Source: Ascaphus truei
Taxonomy: Eukaryota > Chordata > Amphibia > Anura > Ascaphidae
Assembly (NCBI GenBank): GCA_036426205.1
Contig: CM071569.1
Span: 285,686,715 to 285,750,714 of the forward strand
DNA: 64,000 nucleotides
Reading direction: 5' to 3'
Part shown: positions 33,641-44,806 of the stretch, piece by piece
Layout: each line of letters opens with the position of its first letter
Numbering within the stretch: position 1 is the stretch's first letter
Translations under genes and position numbers: made by a program
Notes under the pieces: model-generated
The model's input: only the letters and a program-made list of their open reading frames with translations
Databases searched by the model: none
Told to the model about the DNA's origin: nothing

Positions 33641-33859
33641 CAATACAGAGGAGGAGGACCTGATCCCAATCACCTCTCCTGGCCCGAGAGAAACCTGATC
33701 AATGCCCATAAACCGTAGAACATCCGGATTGCCATCGTGGCAATGAGACATATGTCGGGCCACTGGGGTGTCCGTTACTTCGCTAACACAAGTTTTCTCT
33801 TTTTATATCCCATCCCCATGACGGATAGATTACCACTTATGTAGAAATATCACTAGAGC

Positions 33860-34818
33860 AGATATTGTGCCCTCGGCGTGAACTGGTCACTCCACAATCA
33901 TTTCCTCACTGGGGCATTTTAATAAGGGGAAAACATTCAGCCCGTGGACGCCAAATGAATATTTATTATTATTGAACGATGATACAACAGCTGAAGTCTT
34001 AGAGGAGTTGATGCGATATTTCAACATTAACTCCACTCCTGACGTTCCCCACTCCACTGTATGGGAAGCTGTAATCAGCGGGAAATTAAAGCTTTGTCCT
34101 CCTGGAAAAGAAAACAGGAAAACAAAATCAAATTGATGCCCCTACTAACAAACTAGAACACTTAGAAAAGCTTCATAAAAGCACTCCAACAAAACAGATT
34201 AATAGCCAAATTATACAAACAAGAGGTGAATTAAACCAATTCTTAGCCGCGAGAGCAGAGAAGGCCATTCGCTGGACAAAACAACAATTTTATGATAAAA
34301 GTGATAAAGCAAACAAAATGTTGGCAAATAAACTAAAAGCAAAGCAATGCCTATCTAGAACGCTCAGTATTCGCACGCAGAAGGGGGCATAACCTATGGT
34401 CCTGAACATATCTGCTCCGAGTTCAGATTTTTATACAGCTCTTTACAACTTACCGAGAGACGAACGGAGATCTCGGAACCTCAATTATCAACAGACATTG
34501 ATTCGTTCTTATCCAAATGCTATCTTGCAAAACTTTCAGGTGAAGATATTTTACCGCTAGAATCTCCAATTTCACAACTAGAGATATCTGATGAGATTAA
34601 AGCCCTTAAAGGGATGAAACGCTCCTGGTCCGGATGGATTTTCCAATCTCTATTATAAAAATTTTGCAATTATCCTTATCCCCCAGCTCACCAAATTATT
34701 TATCATCTTTCAAACAGGACAAGCCCCTCCTAAAACAGTGCTGCAGGTGTCAAAAGTGATTATTCCCAGAGGTAAAGACCCCCTAAATTCCTCCAATTAC
34801 AGACCTCTACTAAATACA
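33860..34818 (+). mobile_element. Old Tx1-like L1, 5' portion (endonuclease end and RT start)
   Basis: Broken frames show the endonuclease C-terminus (LEELMRYFNINSTPDVPHS), the helical linker, and RT entry motifs (PDGFSNLYYKNF, RGKDPLNSSNYRPLLNT). The RT stops mid-motif at 34818, where an LTR begins; it continues at 51011. Many stops and frameshifts mark it as older than the L1 at 37.5-44.8 kb. Confidence 0.85.
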
Positions 34819-35614
34819 TATAGCCTGGCCTTCGGCAGCTATGTATTCTTCTGGGCCTTTCCTCTGTCAGTCCTGTAAGAACAGGCAGTGGAAAGGTTCA
34901 TTCCTTCAGTTGGTCTGTTTTGCATTTCAGCTGTGAGTATGTAGCAATATTCAGGGGCAGACCTAAGGAACCTGTGAGCATGTTAATCCAAAGGGTGGAT
35001 ATGGGTTGGAACACCCCCTGATGTGTGTGAGCCAATCGGTATCCAGCTTTGAGTTGTAATGATTCAAAGCTAGAGACACTCCCTGAGGATATTCAAATTG
35101 AGACATATTCCCAAATTCAGTTAGTGATCAGTTAGTCTAGAGAGAGAGCTGAGAGAGATAAGAAGCTAAGAAGAGGTCTCCCCCTCTTGCCCCACCTGGG
35201 TAAGGAGGGGGGGGGGGAATTCAAGCTGCCATGAGCAGAGAGGCAGAGATTACACCATGCCTGTGATATCATTCTGTATGCTGTCAGCACACCTATGCTG
35301 AATAAAGATCCACAGAAAAGAAGCTGCTGTGTGTCTCCCTGTTCCTGTGTCTGGAGAATGGAGTGTCAGTGGGGGTCTCTCCTCTGGAGACCCCAGGGGA
35401 TCCCTGCTGGCTGGAGGTGCTGTGCATCCTGAAAGAACAAGGTAACCTGTCCCACACCACACCTCCTCTCCCTGTCCTAGGTTCTCCCCACAACACCGTG
35501 GAGCACTCAGCCCTCCTGTTTACCAGCAGGTCACAGCACCCAGACCACTCAGAGTGACCAGAAGGAGTGTACACCCCAATCTCATGTCGGGTGGGGTACC
35601 GTAGAAGGGTTATA
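34819..35614 (+). repeat. 5' LTR of the non-coding LTR element
   Basis: About 796 bp, TATAGCCTGG to GGGTTATA, highly similar to 50216-51010. It includes AATAAA (about 35303) with a GT-rich stretch shortly after, fitting a polyadenylation site. The 3' copy differs by scattered substitutions and one small deletion. Confidence 0.9.
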
Positions 35615-35634
35615 TTTGGAGGCGCTGCTGAGAT
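35615..35634 (+). promoter_or_regulatory. Primer-binding site of the LTR element
   Basis: TTTGGAGGCGCTGCTGAGAT directly follows the 5' LTR. The same 20 bases occur at 13490-13471 (minus) in Gypsy element 2, and with one change in element 1. Confidence 0.75.
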
Positions 35635-35673
35635 GAGGACAGCTCCCCAGGACAGGACAGATTTTTCAATGGG

Positions 35674-37460
35674 TGTTGGAGCAACGTATTGGAGGTAGGT
35701 TGATCCTAGATAATAGTAGCCGTATTGGCTCCGGATCAGACGATATCTTATATACCAGATATATCTGTATTAGAACACTGGTATCAGGACAACACAGAGA
35801 TCCTGATGTGGATTCCTTTCTGGACTACCTGATTTCCAAACATGGCAGAAAGAAGCAGAAAACATTTTTTCTAGTGAATTTGAGGGAGAAAGCAGTACAA
35901 CACAACCAGATATCTCAAAATTCTTCACTGAACTTGACAACACCTATAGACAACGCCTAAGGGCATGGTGGGAAATATTTAGCTTTGAGAACTACTTGGC
36001 AGCAGAACTGATTCCCAGAGGCTTACGTGCTAACGTCGCCCCAGCTCACAACATAGTGGACGCTGACTTCATCAGGTCATGGGAACTTGTCTTGAAACAA
36101 TGCTCGATCATGCTCATGAATTTACTTTTAGAATTCCAAAAGGAGAAATTAAAAAACATTGAAAGTGAACTAGAGCAGAGACTGTTGGAGGTTGATTCGT
36201 GGAGACCGAACCCTAAATTCAATGAACTTGAGAGCAAACTAGAGACAAACTTAGACAAGTTCGCTAAAGAACTCAAAGAAAGGAAACGCATCAAGTATGC
36301 GAGGGATAAAAAAAGATTTCCAGGAAAATAAAATCTTTCGTTACAACCTGACCAAAAAGAAGCCCAAAACAAAACCACCTGAGCAGACATCATCCACTGA
36401 ATGGGAAATATCAGACAGTGAAGAGGAAAGATCAAATTCACTACTGACCGAGGGTATGACACATCAGCTTGCCTCCACAACACACACTCTACCCTCGCCC
36501 CAGGTCCCTTTTTTAGATCAGCACAGAACGGCACCAGTCCTAAGAGAAAAAGGAAAACCCGAAGAGGGAAAAGTCTGGGTGTTGCGAAGTCGAGTGTCAG
36601 GGTCACAGTACCAGAAGAAGAGGGGGAAGTCCCCGAGATACTAGACAGTACAAAACTACAGATAGTGAATATGTCAGATATGACCTTAAACGAACACCAT
36701 CTCAAGCTATTGAGTAAAGGCCTCTCCTACTCACCCACCACAAATATGGATCTATTCGAATGGGTCAAAGACACCAACCTTTTCGGAAGGAAATTAAAAC
36801 TCCACAAATTCTTCCGAATGAGGGAAATCAGAATAGCCAACTCTCTGGAAGTGGCACCCCTTGACACCCAAGATATGGAGATACAACATGACTTAGAAGC
36901 ACTACTAGAGGAGAGCGATAGAACCCCGGGGGAGGGTCCATTCACTGACCTCCGACCAACCTCTAAATTCATACCTTTCAGCGAAAACTTCGCCAATATT
37001 GACGTATTCGTCGACATAGTCACTAAAGATTTAGAAAATCTCAAACAGGGCCTAACAACCTGACGATCGAAGAGAGAAAAGCACTCAAGGAACTAGCCAC
37101 CAATGACAACATAGTCATAAAACCATCGGACAAGGGGGGGAACCTGGTCATTCTCAACAAAAATGCATACAAAAAGGAGAATATGAGACTTCTATCCGAC
37201 CCAAATTGCTATGAAACATTGGAAGGGGATCCAACTATGAAATACAACACCGAACTAAATATCCTCCTCCAGAAAGGCCTAGAAGACAAGGTCATTGATA
37301 AAAACGAACAAGCATACATTTGGGTCAAAACACCTAAAATTGCCACCTTCTACAGTTTACCAAAACTGCATAAGAAAAAAAAAACCCCTCCAGGCAGACC
37401 CATCGTGTCAGGAATAGGGAACCTGACCGAAAGGGCAAGCTCCTATGTTGATAGAGTACT
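35674..37460 (+). pseudogene. Penelope-like ORF, N-terminal region to RT start
   Basis: Successive frames: 35673-35960 (start MLEQRIGGRLILDN), 35996-36331 with a coiled-coil region (FQKEKLKNIESELEQRLLEV), 36297-36644 (acidic, Ser-rich), 36665-37063 (SDMTLNEHHLKLLSKGLSY, a conserved Penelope segment), then IVIKPSDKGGNLVILNK and SLPKLHKKKKTPPGRPIVS before the L1 insertion in SYVDRVLRPFV. The shared frame changes between pieces are few, so the copy is moderately young. The KPSDKGG and LPKLHK motifs identify Penelope-type RT. Confidence 0.85.
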
Positions 37461-37758
37461 TAGGCCCTTTGTTTTTTTTTTTCCAATGTTTTTATTAGGC
37501 ATTTTTAGAAAATACAACATTTCTAACATATATCGTAGCCTAATATTTTCCAAAACATATATTTTTTTTTAAGGGGGGAAAAAGAAAGGCAACCTAAGTT
37601 GTCCAGGAAAGAGAGGGGGAGCCTTCATAGAGAGAAGGTAAGAGGGAGGGTGATGGGGTAGATGAGGGGGTGTGAGGGAGGGGAGGGGGCTGGGGAGGGT
37701 TATTGTCGACCCACTTGGCTGTTAGGGTGTTTCTGGTGAGATTCGTGTGAGTTTTTTC

Positions 37759-40700
37759 TTATGGAGGGGGAGTTGGTCTCCCTCTCACCTGGGATGGTCG
37801 GGGCGCTCTGGTAAAGTGGAACCAGGGTTCCCAGATATCCTCAAAGGCCGGGGTTTTTTGTCTGATGTTGGCTGTGAGCCTTTCCATAGTCATTACATCC
37901 CCAATCCTTTTTTTTATCGTGTTGAGCGCCGGCGTAGTCGTTTTCCTCCAGGAGGCTGCAATACAGCATCTCGCCGCAGTGAGAATGAAGGATATTAATT
38001 TCCTGGTGGGCCGAATTATATTCGGCATGGGTGCAGCCAACAGGAAGGTCAATGGTTCAATAGGAAGTTCTAGGTCGGTGACCTCTTTTATAAGAATTTG
38101 GACCTTGGCCCAGTATTTCACAATTTCTGGACAGGTCCACCAGATGTGGGCCATGTCCCCTCTATTACCACAGCCTCTCCAACATTGGTCTGATGCCAGA
38201 GGGTAGATCTGGTTTAATCGTGCTGGGGTAAGATACCAGCCAAACATAATTTTGTAGATGTTTTCCTTAATTGTGGTGCAAAGGGAAGTTTCTGAGGCTG
38301 CCTGCCAGATTTCCTCCCATGTCTCTCTTTCTATGTTAACGTTTAGATCAGCTGACCATCGCAGCATATAGTCGTGCTGTGTCGGGGACGTTGAGCGCAT
38401 TAGGATATTGTATATGTCCGAGATAAGTCCCTTCTGGTAAGACTGGTCCTCACATAGATGTTCAAACGTAGTGAGAGCGGGGTATTCTGGATGAGGGCAC
38501 GTAGCTCTAACAAAATTTCTAATTTGTAGATATTTAAAGGTGTCCAATTCTGTAATTTTAAATTTGTTCCTCAGTTCTTGGTAGGTCAGGAGCTTCCCTA
38601 GGCTCAGTACGTCGGCAATCGCCTCTATACCCCGTGTGTGAAAGTGGGCGAACAGCTTAGATCCGCATCCTGGAGGGAATTTAGGGTTATTAACGAGGGG
38701 AGTGAGTTGTGAGTTTGTGGATGAGAGATTAAATTTAAGTTTGCAACTGGACCAGGTATCCCACGTGAATCGTGAGGCCTGTAGCTTAAGATTGTGTAAG
38801 TGGCCATCTCCTCTGTTCAGGCTCCAGAGGCAGGCTTGCAGAGAAGGCAGTTTGGCACACCGAGTTTCCATTCCCACCCAGCAACATCGGGTCGGGTCTG
38901 AGTTCCACATTACTACCTGCCTGAGCTGAGCGGCTAGGTAATATTTATATAGGTCAGGCACCCCCATCCCTCCTCTGGATCTTGTGGTCATCAGGACTGA
39001 TCTGGCTACCCTGGGTCTCTTACCCTGCCAAATGAAGTGGAGTAGTCTATTCTGTATATATTTTAGATCGGCGGCCGGGACCTGGATTGGGAGCGTCTGG
39101 AATAGGTACAACATTCTTGGGAGTATATTCATTTTGGTAGAGATCATCCTCCCAATCCATGAGATCTGATAACCTTCCCACCGATCTAGGTCCCTTTTGA
39201 TCTGATCCCATAGTTTCGGGTAGTTATCCCTATATAGGTCCCGATAGTGCCTAGATACATTAATTCCCAGATACTTAATGCATGAGGGGCACCATCCGTA
39301 GCTGAAATTTAGCTTAAGGAGTTTGACTGTGGGGTCGGGAAGACTAAGATTTAGGGCCTCAGATTTGTCGCTGTTTATTTTATACCCTGATACCTTTCCA
39401 AACTCCGTCAGTTCCATCTGGAGGTTGGGGAGGGAAGTTAGGGGCCTGGTCAAGGTCAGGATAATATCGTCAGCGAATAGGGAAATTTTGTATTGTTCAG
39501 TGGCCATGGGAATACCCTGGATGTTTGGGTTTTGTCTTATTTTGGCCGCCAGTGGTTCAATCGTGAGAGCGAAAAGGAGAGGGGAGAGGGGGCAACCCTG
39601 TCGGGTGCCATTTCTAATGTGAATTTGTTCCGCTCCTCCACCCGATAGTCTAACTGAGGCGGATGGAGTTTGGTAGAGCGCCTGGACACCCTTAAGAAAG
39701 GAATCTCTGAATCCGAATTTTTTTAATGTTTGGTCTAGGAACAGCCAGTCAATTCTGTCAAATGCCTTCTCTGCGTCTAAGCTTAGTAACATAGCTTGTG
39801 AATCTGTAAGGTGGGCATGGTCAACTAAGTTAATGATTTTACGGGTATTGTCTGAGGCCTGGCGGCCCAGGACAAACCCGACCTGGTCCATGTGTACTAG
39901 TCTCGGGAGAATTGGATTAAGTCTGTTCGCCAGTATTTTACTGTATAGTTTTAGATCATTGTTCAACAGTGAGATTGGTCTATAGCTACCGCATTGTGTG
40001 GGGTCCTTCCCTTCTTTGAGGATTATGGCCAAATTGGCGGACGACATTGAAGATGGGATAGGACATCCTTCTAGAAATGAGTTGAACAATTGTAAAAGGT
40101 GGGTGGACAGAATGGGGAGAAACTTCTTATAGTAGGCATTCGTGAAACCATCAGGGCCCGGTGCTTTAGAAATTTTGGAGGCCTTAACGGCCCATTCTAG
40201 TTCTTCCGCCGTTATTGTGGCGTTCAGGAGAAGGATTTCCTCCTCTGTTAATGAGGGGAGGTCGCAATCAGCTAGATAGTCAATGGTAGCCGATAGCTCC
40301 TTCGGGTCTGGGCTAGCAGAGTGAGCCCTTAGGTTATATAGTTTAGAGTAAAATTTAGTAAATTCCTCTGCAATTTTTTTTTCATTATGTAGGAGCTCCC
40401 CAGCACCATTCCGAATCGCCGTTATTTGCGATCTTTTGTGTATGCCTCTTAGTTTGCTAGCAAGAAGTCTGTCGGCCTTGTTCCCTTTATCATAATACCT
40501 CTGACCCGTCCATTTAAGAGCTTTTTCGACATTGTCCATTTGGATTATTCTTAAGTCGCTTCTGGCAGAAGTCAACTGTTTATAAATTTTCCGGGAGGGG
40601 TTATTTTTGTGCTGTTGTTCTAAGCTTATTATTTTGTCTGTTAGCTCTTTGGTTTGTTTAAGTTAAGTTTTTTTCCTATGGGAGGCAATCGAGATGAAAT

Positions 40701-41607
40701 GTCCTCTGATTGTCGCCTTATGGGCTTCCCACAGGCTCGCTGGAGAGGCCACAGTGCCTATATTTATCCGGAAATATTCCTTAAGGGATTTTTTGAGCTC
40801 CCGTACTGTCTCCGAGTGATTCAGTAGGGAGTCGTTCAGTCTCCAGGTATATGAGGTTGTTTTCACGAATGGAATGGATAGGGTCAGGGTGATAGGAGCA
40901 TGATCTGACCACGTGATGGGGCCGATGTCAGTATCTAGGGCGGCTTCTAGAATGTTCTTGGTAGCAAGAAAGTAGTCTATACGGGAATATGTCTGGTGAG
41001 GGGCCGAGTAAAAGGTATAATCCCTTTGCCCCTGGTGTTGTGTTCTCCAAATGTCTAAAAGTGAAAAGTCCCCCATTATGTCCTTGAATTTTTTCCCCAG
41101 TCTTTGTGACTGGGTGGAGTGTTGTCGTCCTGGGAGGCTCGATTTGTCTTCTATTGGGTTAAGAGCCATGTTTAGATCCCCCGCGATAAGTAGCGAGGAT
41201 AGGTACTGTGGGTCAATTTCTTCCAGAACTTTTTTTAAGAATTCTGTCTGGTTCTCGTTTGGGGCATATAGGTTAATAAGGGCGATTGCCGAGCCCGAAA
41301 GTGAGCCGTATACCACAATAAATCTACCCTCTGGATCAGCCTGGATTTTTGTTAGATTAAATGGGGTGCCCTGACGAATCAGAATGGCAACCCCTCTTCG
41401 TTTGCTACTAAACGATGAGAAGTAACTCGACGGATACGCTTGCTGAAATGTTTTAGGCGGCTCCTTAGATGTGAAGTGAGTCTCCTGGAGGAAAACCACA
41501 TCGCCCCCCGACTTCTTTAGTTCCTGGAGGGCTAGGCGTCTCTTCTTATTGTTATGCAAGCCCTTAACATTTAGGGAAACAATTTTAAGCGCTTTTTGTT
41601 GAGACAT
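37759..41607 (-). pseudogene. L1 ORF2, endonuclease plus reverse transcriptase, one in-frame stop
   Basis: Met at 41607 to stop at 37759 is one frame of 1283 codons, interrupted by a single TAA at 40663-40665 (about codon 315). The endonuclease (residues 1-230) has LNVKGL, FLQETHF, AGDLNMA and SDHAPITL, all APE active-site blocks. RT blocks: KAPGPDGFTNAYYK, YRPISLLNNDLKLYSKILAN, LSLDAEKAFDRIDW, GTRQGCPLSPLLFALTIEPL and the catalytic FADDIIL. The C-terminus has a Cys-rich motif (CWRGCGNRGDMAHIWWTCP). The endonuclease half (314 codons) and RT half (938 codons from Met 40575) remain separately open. Confidence 0.93.
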
Positions 41608-43651
41608 TTTGTCTTAAGTTTTCGTTGGGCCAAGGGTGGGGTCCCCTCTGGTTTGGGGGGGGGAGGCTTGAGAGGGAGTCTTAGTGACTGGGGTTGCCTG
41701 CTCTGTCGGGGAATCTGCGTGTGTGTTGTCGTTGAAGAAGAGCTTAGAGACAAGCAGCTGAAATGGGGGGGGAGAGGGGGGGGAGGGAGGGAAGGTTGGG
41801 GGGGGAAGAGGGGGAGGGTTGGGTGAAGAACCGCTGGGACAGTAACAGCGGGTAGGAGAAGAAGAGAAGAAGGTCGACCCTTATGGGGTCTTAAAGATTG
41901 AAAACCGGTCTAATCTAAGGACCGACTGGAGTGGTATAAGACCCTTGGGGGCGGGTCCGGTAACGGCCTCCAGCAGAGGCGGGCTGGGCAGAGACCCATA
42001 ACAGTCTTCAGTTACACCCGAGCATACTTTCTCTAGGGTGCCCGAGTTGAAGAAGCTTCTAGGGAACCTGCTGCCGACAGGGCAGCTCGGGGCTATGCTC
42101 CCATCGCCCCCTTTTCCTTCATGTGGGGAAGGCTGAGAGGGGATAGCATCTTTTGGTTGCCTGTGTATTGAAATGTGGGTGAGATTGGGGGGGGGGAGTG
42201 GGTTGGGGCAGGTGGGAATGGGAGAGTGAGTTGCGTGCATGAGGATGGGTGCCTAAAGATAAAGGGGGACGAGAGGGGAGGGGGGGGGAGGGAGAGCCAC
42301 ACGGGGGAAGGAAAGATAGAATGAGGGGGGGGGGGGGGGGGGGGGGGGAGAGGGGGGGTAGAGGTGGGATGGTGAAGGGGCAGTTCAAGAACATGTACCC
42401 CTTTGTTATTCATCTTAGCTAGCATAAAAGGGGAGTGGGTGGGTGGGTGGAGGGGAGTGGGTGGGTGGAGGGGGGGGGGAAAGGGGGAGGAGAAGACATA
42501 TGTCTGCATAAACAACAATTTGTCTCAGCCTGTAAATGAAGCGAGAGTGATAACATGTGATCCATACCGAGCGATAACAGTAACGGTCGCCACAGCAACA
42601 ACAAATCCCTTTCATGGGGCACTGGATCAAAATCAAGGTGGGGAAACTTCTATAACGCTAATGTTAAGTATAAAGAACAAGGGGGGGGAGGGGTCCTGGG
42701 AGCTTGAGGGTAGGGGTCAGTGGCTAAACCTGCTCATTCGTCTAGTGGGGGCTAACACAACTGTAGGGTAGTGAAGGGGAAACCCTGCTGAATTTAGGGG
42801 TGGTGGGGAGAGACTCAGAGGGGAATATATATGGGTTTCACAGTTTTACAGACCCTGTCCCTGGAGGCAAGACCACGGAAGGGCGCGTGCGGGGCTGTGT
42901 AGTCTTGTGCCGGCGGCTCTCCTCCAGGGAGGGTGCCTGTCGAGGATACAAGAATGCCCAGGGAGGGCCCATTGGCCGAGGGGGGGGGAAGCGCCAGACA
43001 GCCCCGAGCTGGGAGTATCATGTGGCGTCAGCTGGATGTCACTCAGGGGCCCCGGCGTTCCGGTCCAGGCACCGCCGCCAGGTCCAGGCGAGGCCTCCGT
43101 CGGCGCCGGGTGCGGGTCGCGCATGATGCTGACGTCACTCTCGGCGCGTCCGTTGGCCTCGCGACGCTCCGCGGATGGGACTGGCTTCCGAGTTCCGGCG
43201 GGGTCTCCATCTGCGCCGGATGTGAGTCGCGCAGTCAGCTGACGTCGGCTGTGGCGCGCCGTCAGACCTCGTGGTGCTCCGCGGACGGGGACGTCTCTCT
43301 CAGGCGCCATTTTGTGGAGGGAGATGTGCAGCTCAGCCAGGGAAGCCACGAGGACCGGCATGCTCGCTTCGGACGCCATTTTGGGAGAGCCTTGGAGCAG
43401 GCGGTAGTGTTAACCCCGACGGACACCGGGGGCAGCTGTGGGGATCCGAAGTCGGCTGTGCGGCGTCTGCCCTCCGATTGCCCATGGTAGGAGTTCTGGA
43501 ACTGGGGAGGAAGAGGGGCCCCCCCGCGGCTCCGGCCCGGAGGTCTTCAGCCTGGGCTAGTGAGGTCGCGTCCGACGCCATTTTGGAGGGGTTTCGGGGC
43601 TGACGATGGCGTGGACCCGGGCGGGAGATTGATTTGCCGGTGAGTCTTTTC
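41608..43651 (-). other. L1 inter-ORF spacer, CpG-rich with tandem repeats
   Basis: About 2 kb without a family-like ORF. The half next to ORF1 (42800-43640) is CpG-dense and contains a roughly 105-base tandem pair (around 43100-43285), a perfect TGACGTCA (43130-43137), and three GACGCCATTTTG-type motifs near 43305, 43373 and 43574. The half next to ORF2 holds long G runs on the plus strand (about 24 G at 42327-42350). CRE and CCAT (YY1-like) sites suggest a promoter, but the position between ORFs is odd. Confidence 0.65.
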
Positions 43652-44662
43652 TTATCTGTCCCGGGATTGCCTTTGCTCGGCTATCCGCTCCGATGCTCTC
43701 ACAGGCTGATCCTCTTTGTCCTGGTCCCGGTTACCAGCTGGGTGGGCAGGTTGGAGGGAGTCCACGGGAAGGCCCAGGGCTTTTGCTAAGTGCACCATAT
43801 CTTCAGGTTGCCGGGTGGTGAGAAATTTGCCCTTGTGGGGAATAACCAATTTAAAAGGAAACCCCCATCTGTAGTTTATTTCTTTCTCACGAAGGAGTAA
43901 TGTTAGGGGACGTAGTGCTTTGCGTCGGTCCACTGTAAGCTTGGAAAGGTCGTTATAGACCTGAAGCGGGTCGCTTCGGAACGCGATCGTGTCTCTCCCC
44001 CTGCTAGCTCCTATTAGTTTATCTTTGGTGGAGTAACTGTGGAGTCGCACGATCACGTCCCGCCGGCGGTTGGGGTCCTCGGAGCGCGGGCCCAGGGCTC
44101 TGTGCGCCCTGTCCATTTCCAAATCCCGGGAGTCAAGGTCTGGGCATAGGGAGAGGAAGAAGTCCTTCAGGTATGCTCGCAGATGTGTGGGTAGCACTGC
44201 CTCAGGGATGCCGCGGATCCGCAGGTTCTGGCGGCGATCCCTGTTTTCCTGGTCCTCCAATCCGTCTCTTAGTGTATTTATTTCTTGGCCCAGGCGTATG
44301 ATCTCATCATCGGCCTCTGACTGGTGGTGTAAAGCCTCGTCCAGTCTGGTCTCCAGTGTGGTAGTGCGTTCCTGCAGCCCCTGGATATCCTGCCTAATTT
44401 CTGCCACTGCGTCTTTTATATTGGCCTGTAATGACCGTTGGAGCTTGGCAAGGAGTTCCTCTAGGTATGCCTTTGTGATCCCCCCGTCCGGGGAAGAGGG
44501 GGTCTCTGTAGGGCTCGCTGAGTCTGAGAGGCCTTGTTTGCCTCGTGGGCCTGAAGCCTGGGGGCCATCTTGCCTTCTATTCCCTGTCTCACCAGGCTGT
44601 TTTGCAGGAGAGAAGAACTTCCCCACTCCCTGAGTCGGGGGATTTTTCCCCTTACCAGCCAT
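43652..44662 (-). CDS. L1 ORF1 protein (RNA-binding, coiled coil)
   Basis: 336 codons, Met at 44662, 144 bases after the element's 5' end. The N-terminus is basic and low complexity (MAGKGKNPPTQGVGKFF). A coiled coil spans about residues 65-140 (AYLEELLAKLQRSLQANIKD, later TLRDGLEDQENRDRRQ). An RRM-like domain begins at NLRIRGIPEA, followed by a C-terminal domain with FRSDPLQVYNDLSKLT and LREKEINYRWGFPFK. This is the L1 ORF1p layout (trimerising coiled coil, RRM, CTD). In the family it coats L1 RNA and acts as a chaperone in the ribonucleoprotein. No internal stop. Confidence 0.9.
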   Translation of the reverse strand: MAGKGKNPPTQGVGKFFSPAKQPGETGNRRQDGPQASGPRGKQGLSDSASPTETPSSPDGGITKAYLEELLAKLQRSLQANIKDAVAEIRQDIQGLQERTTTLETRLDEALHHQSEADDEIIRLGQEINTLRDGLEDQENRDRRQNLRIRGIPEAVLPTHLRAYLKDFFLSLCPDLDSRDLEMDRAHRALGPRSEDPNRRRDVIVRLHSYSTKDKLIGASRGRDTIAFRSDPLQVYNDLSKLTVDRRKALRPLTLLLREKEINYRWGFPFKLVIPHKGKFLTTRQPEDMVHLAKALGLPVDSLQPAHPAGNRDQDKEDQPVRASERIAEQRQSRDR

Positions 44663-44806
44663 CCCTCTTGTTTTAGAGTTTCGTCAGGGGCTTTTTTCGG
44701 GGTTTTTGCCCGGGGTAAAAGGGTTTAAATCAGCAGTTATTCAGGAGGGTCTCTGGAGCTCAGCTTTTACCCGACTGTCCTGGATGACGTCATAGACACG
44801 CCCCCC

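Larger units (their letters stand above)
37473..44806 (-). mobile_element. Full-length Tx1-like L1 retrotransposon, young
   Basis: A 7.3-kb minus-strand L1 inserted into the Penelope RT. Target duplication TACTTAGGCCCTTTGT is at 37457-37472 and 44807-44822 (16 bases, perfect). The 5' end (44806 downward) starts GGGGGGCGTG and has TGACGTCAT at about 44783-44791. ORF1 is intact; ORF2 has one in-frame stop. The 3' end is an A-tail (T run at 37473-37482) after a G/C-biased untranslated region. An unusually long CpG-rich spacer of about 2 kb separates the ORFs. Confidence 0.94.

Noticed and set aside
42069..43603. Several 100-180 codon ORFs on both strands of the L1 spacer
   Set aside because: CpG-rich or G-run DNA opens frames by composition; none shows L1 or other protein motifs and they overlap one another on both strands.
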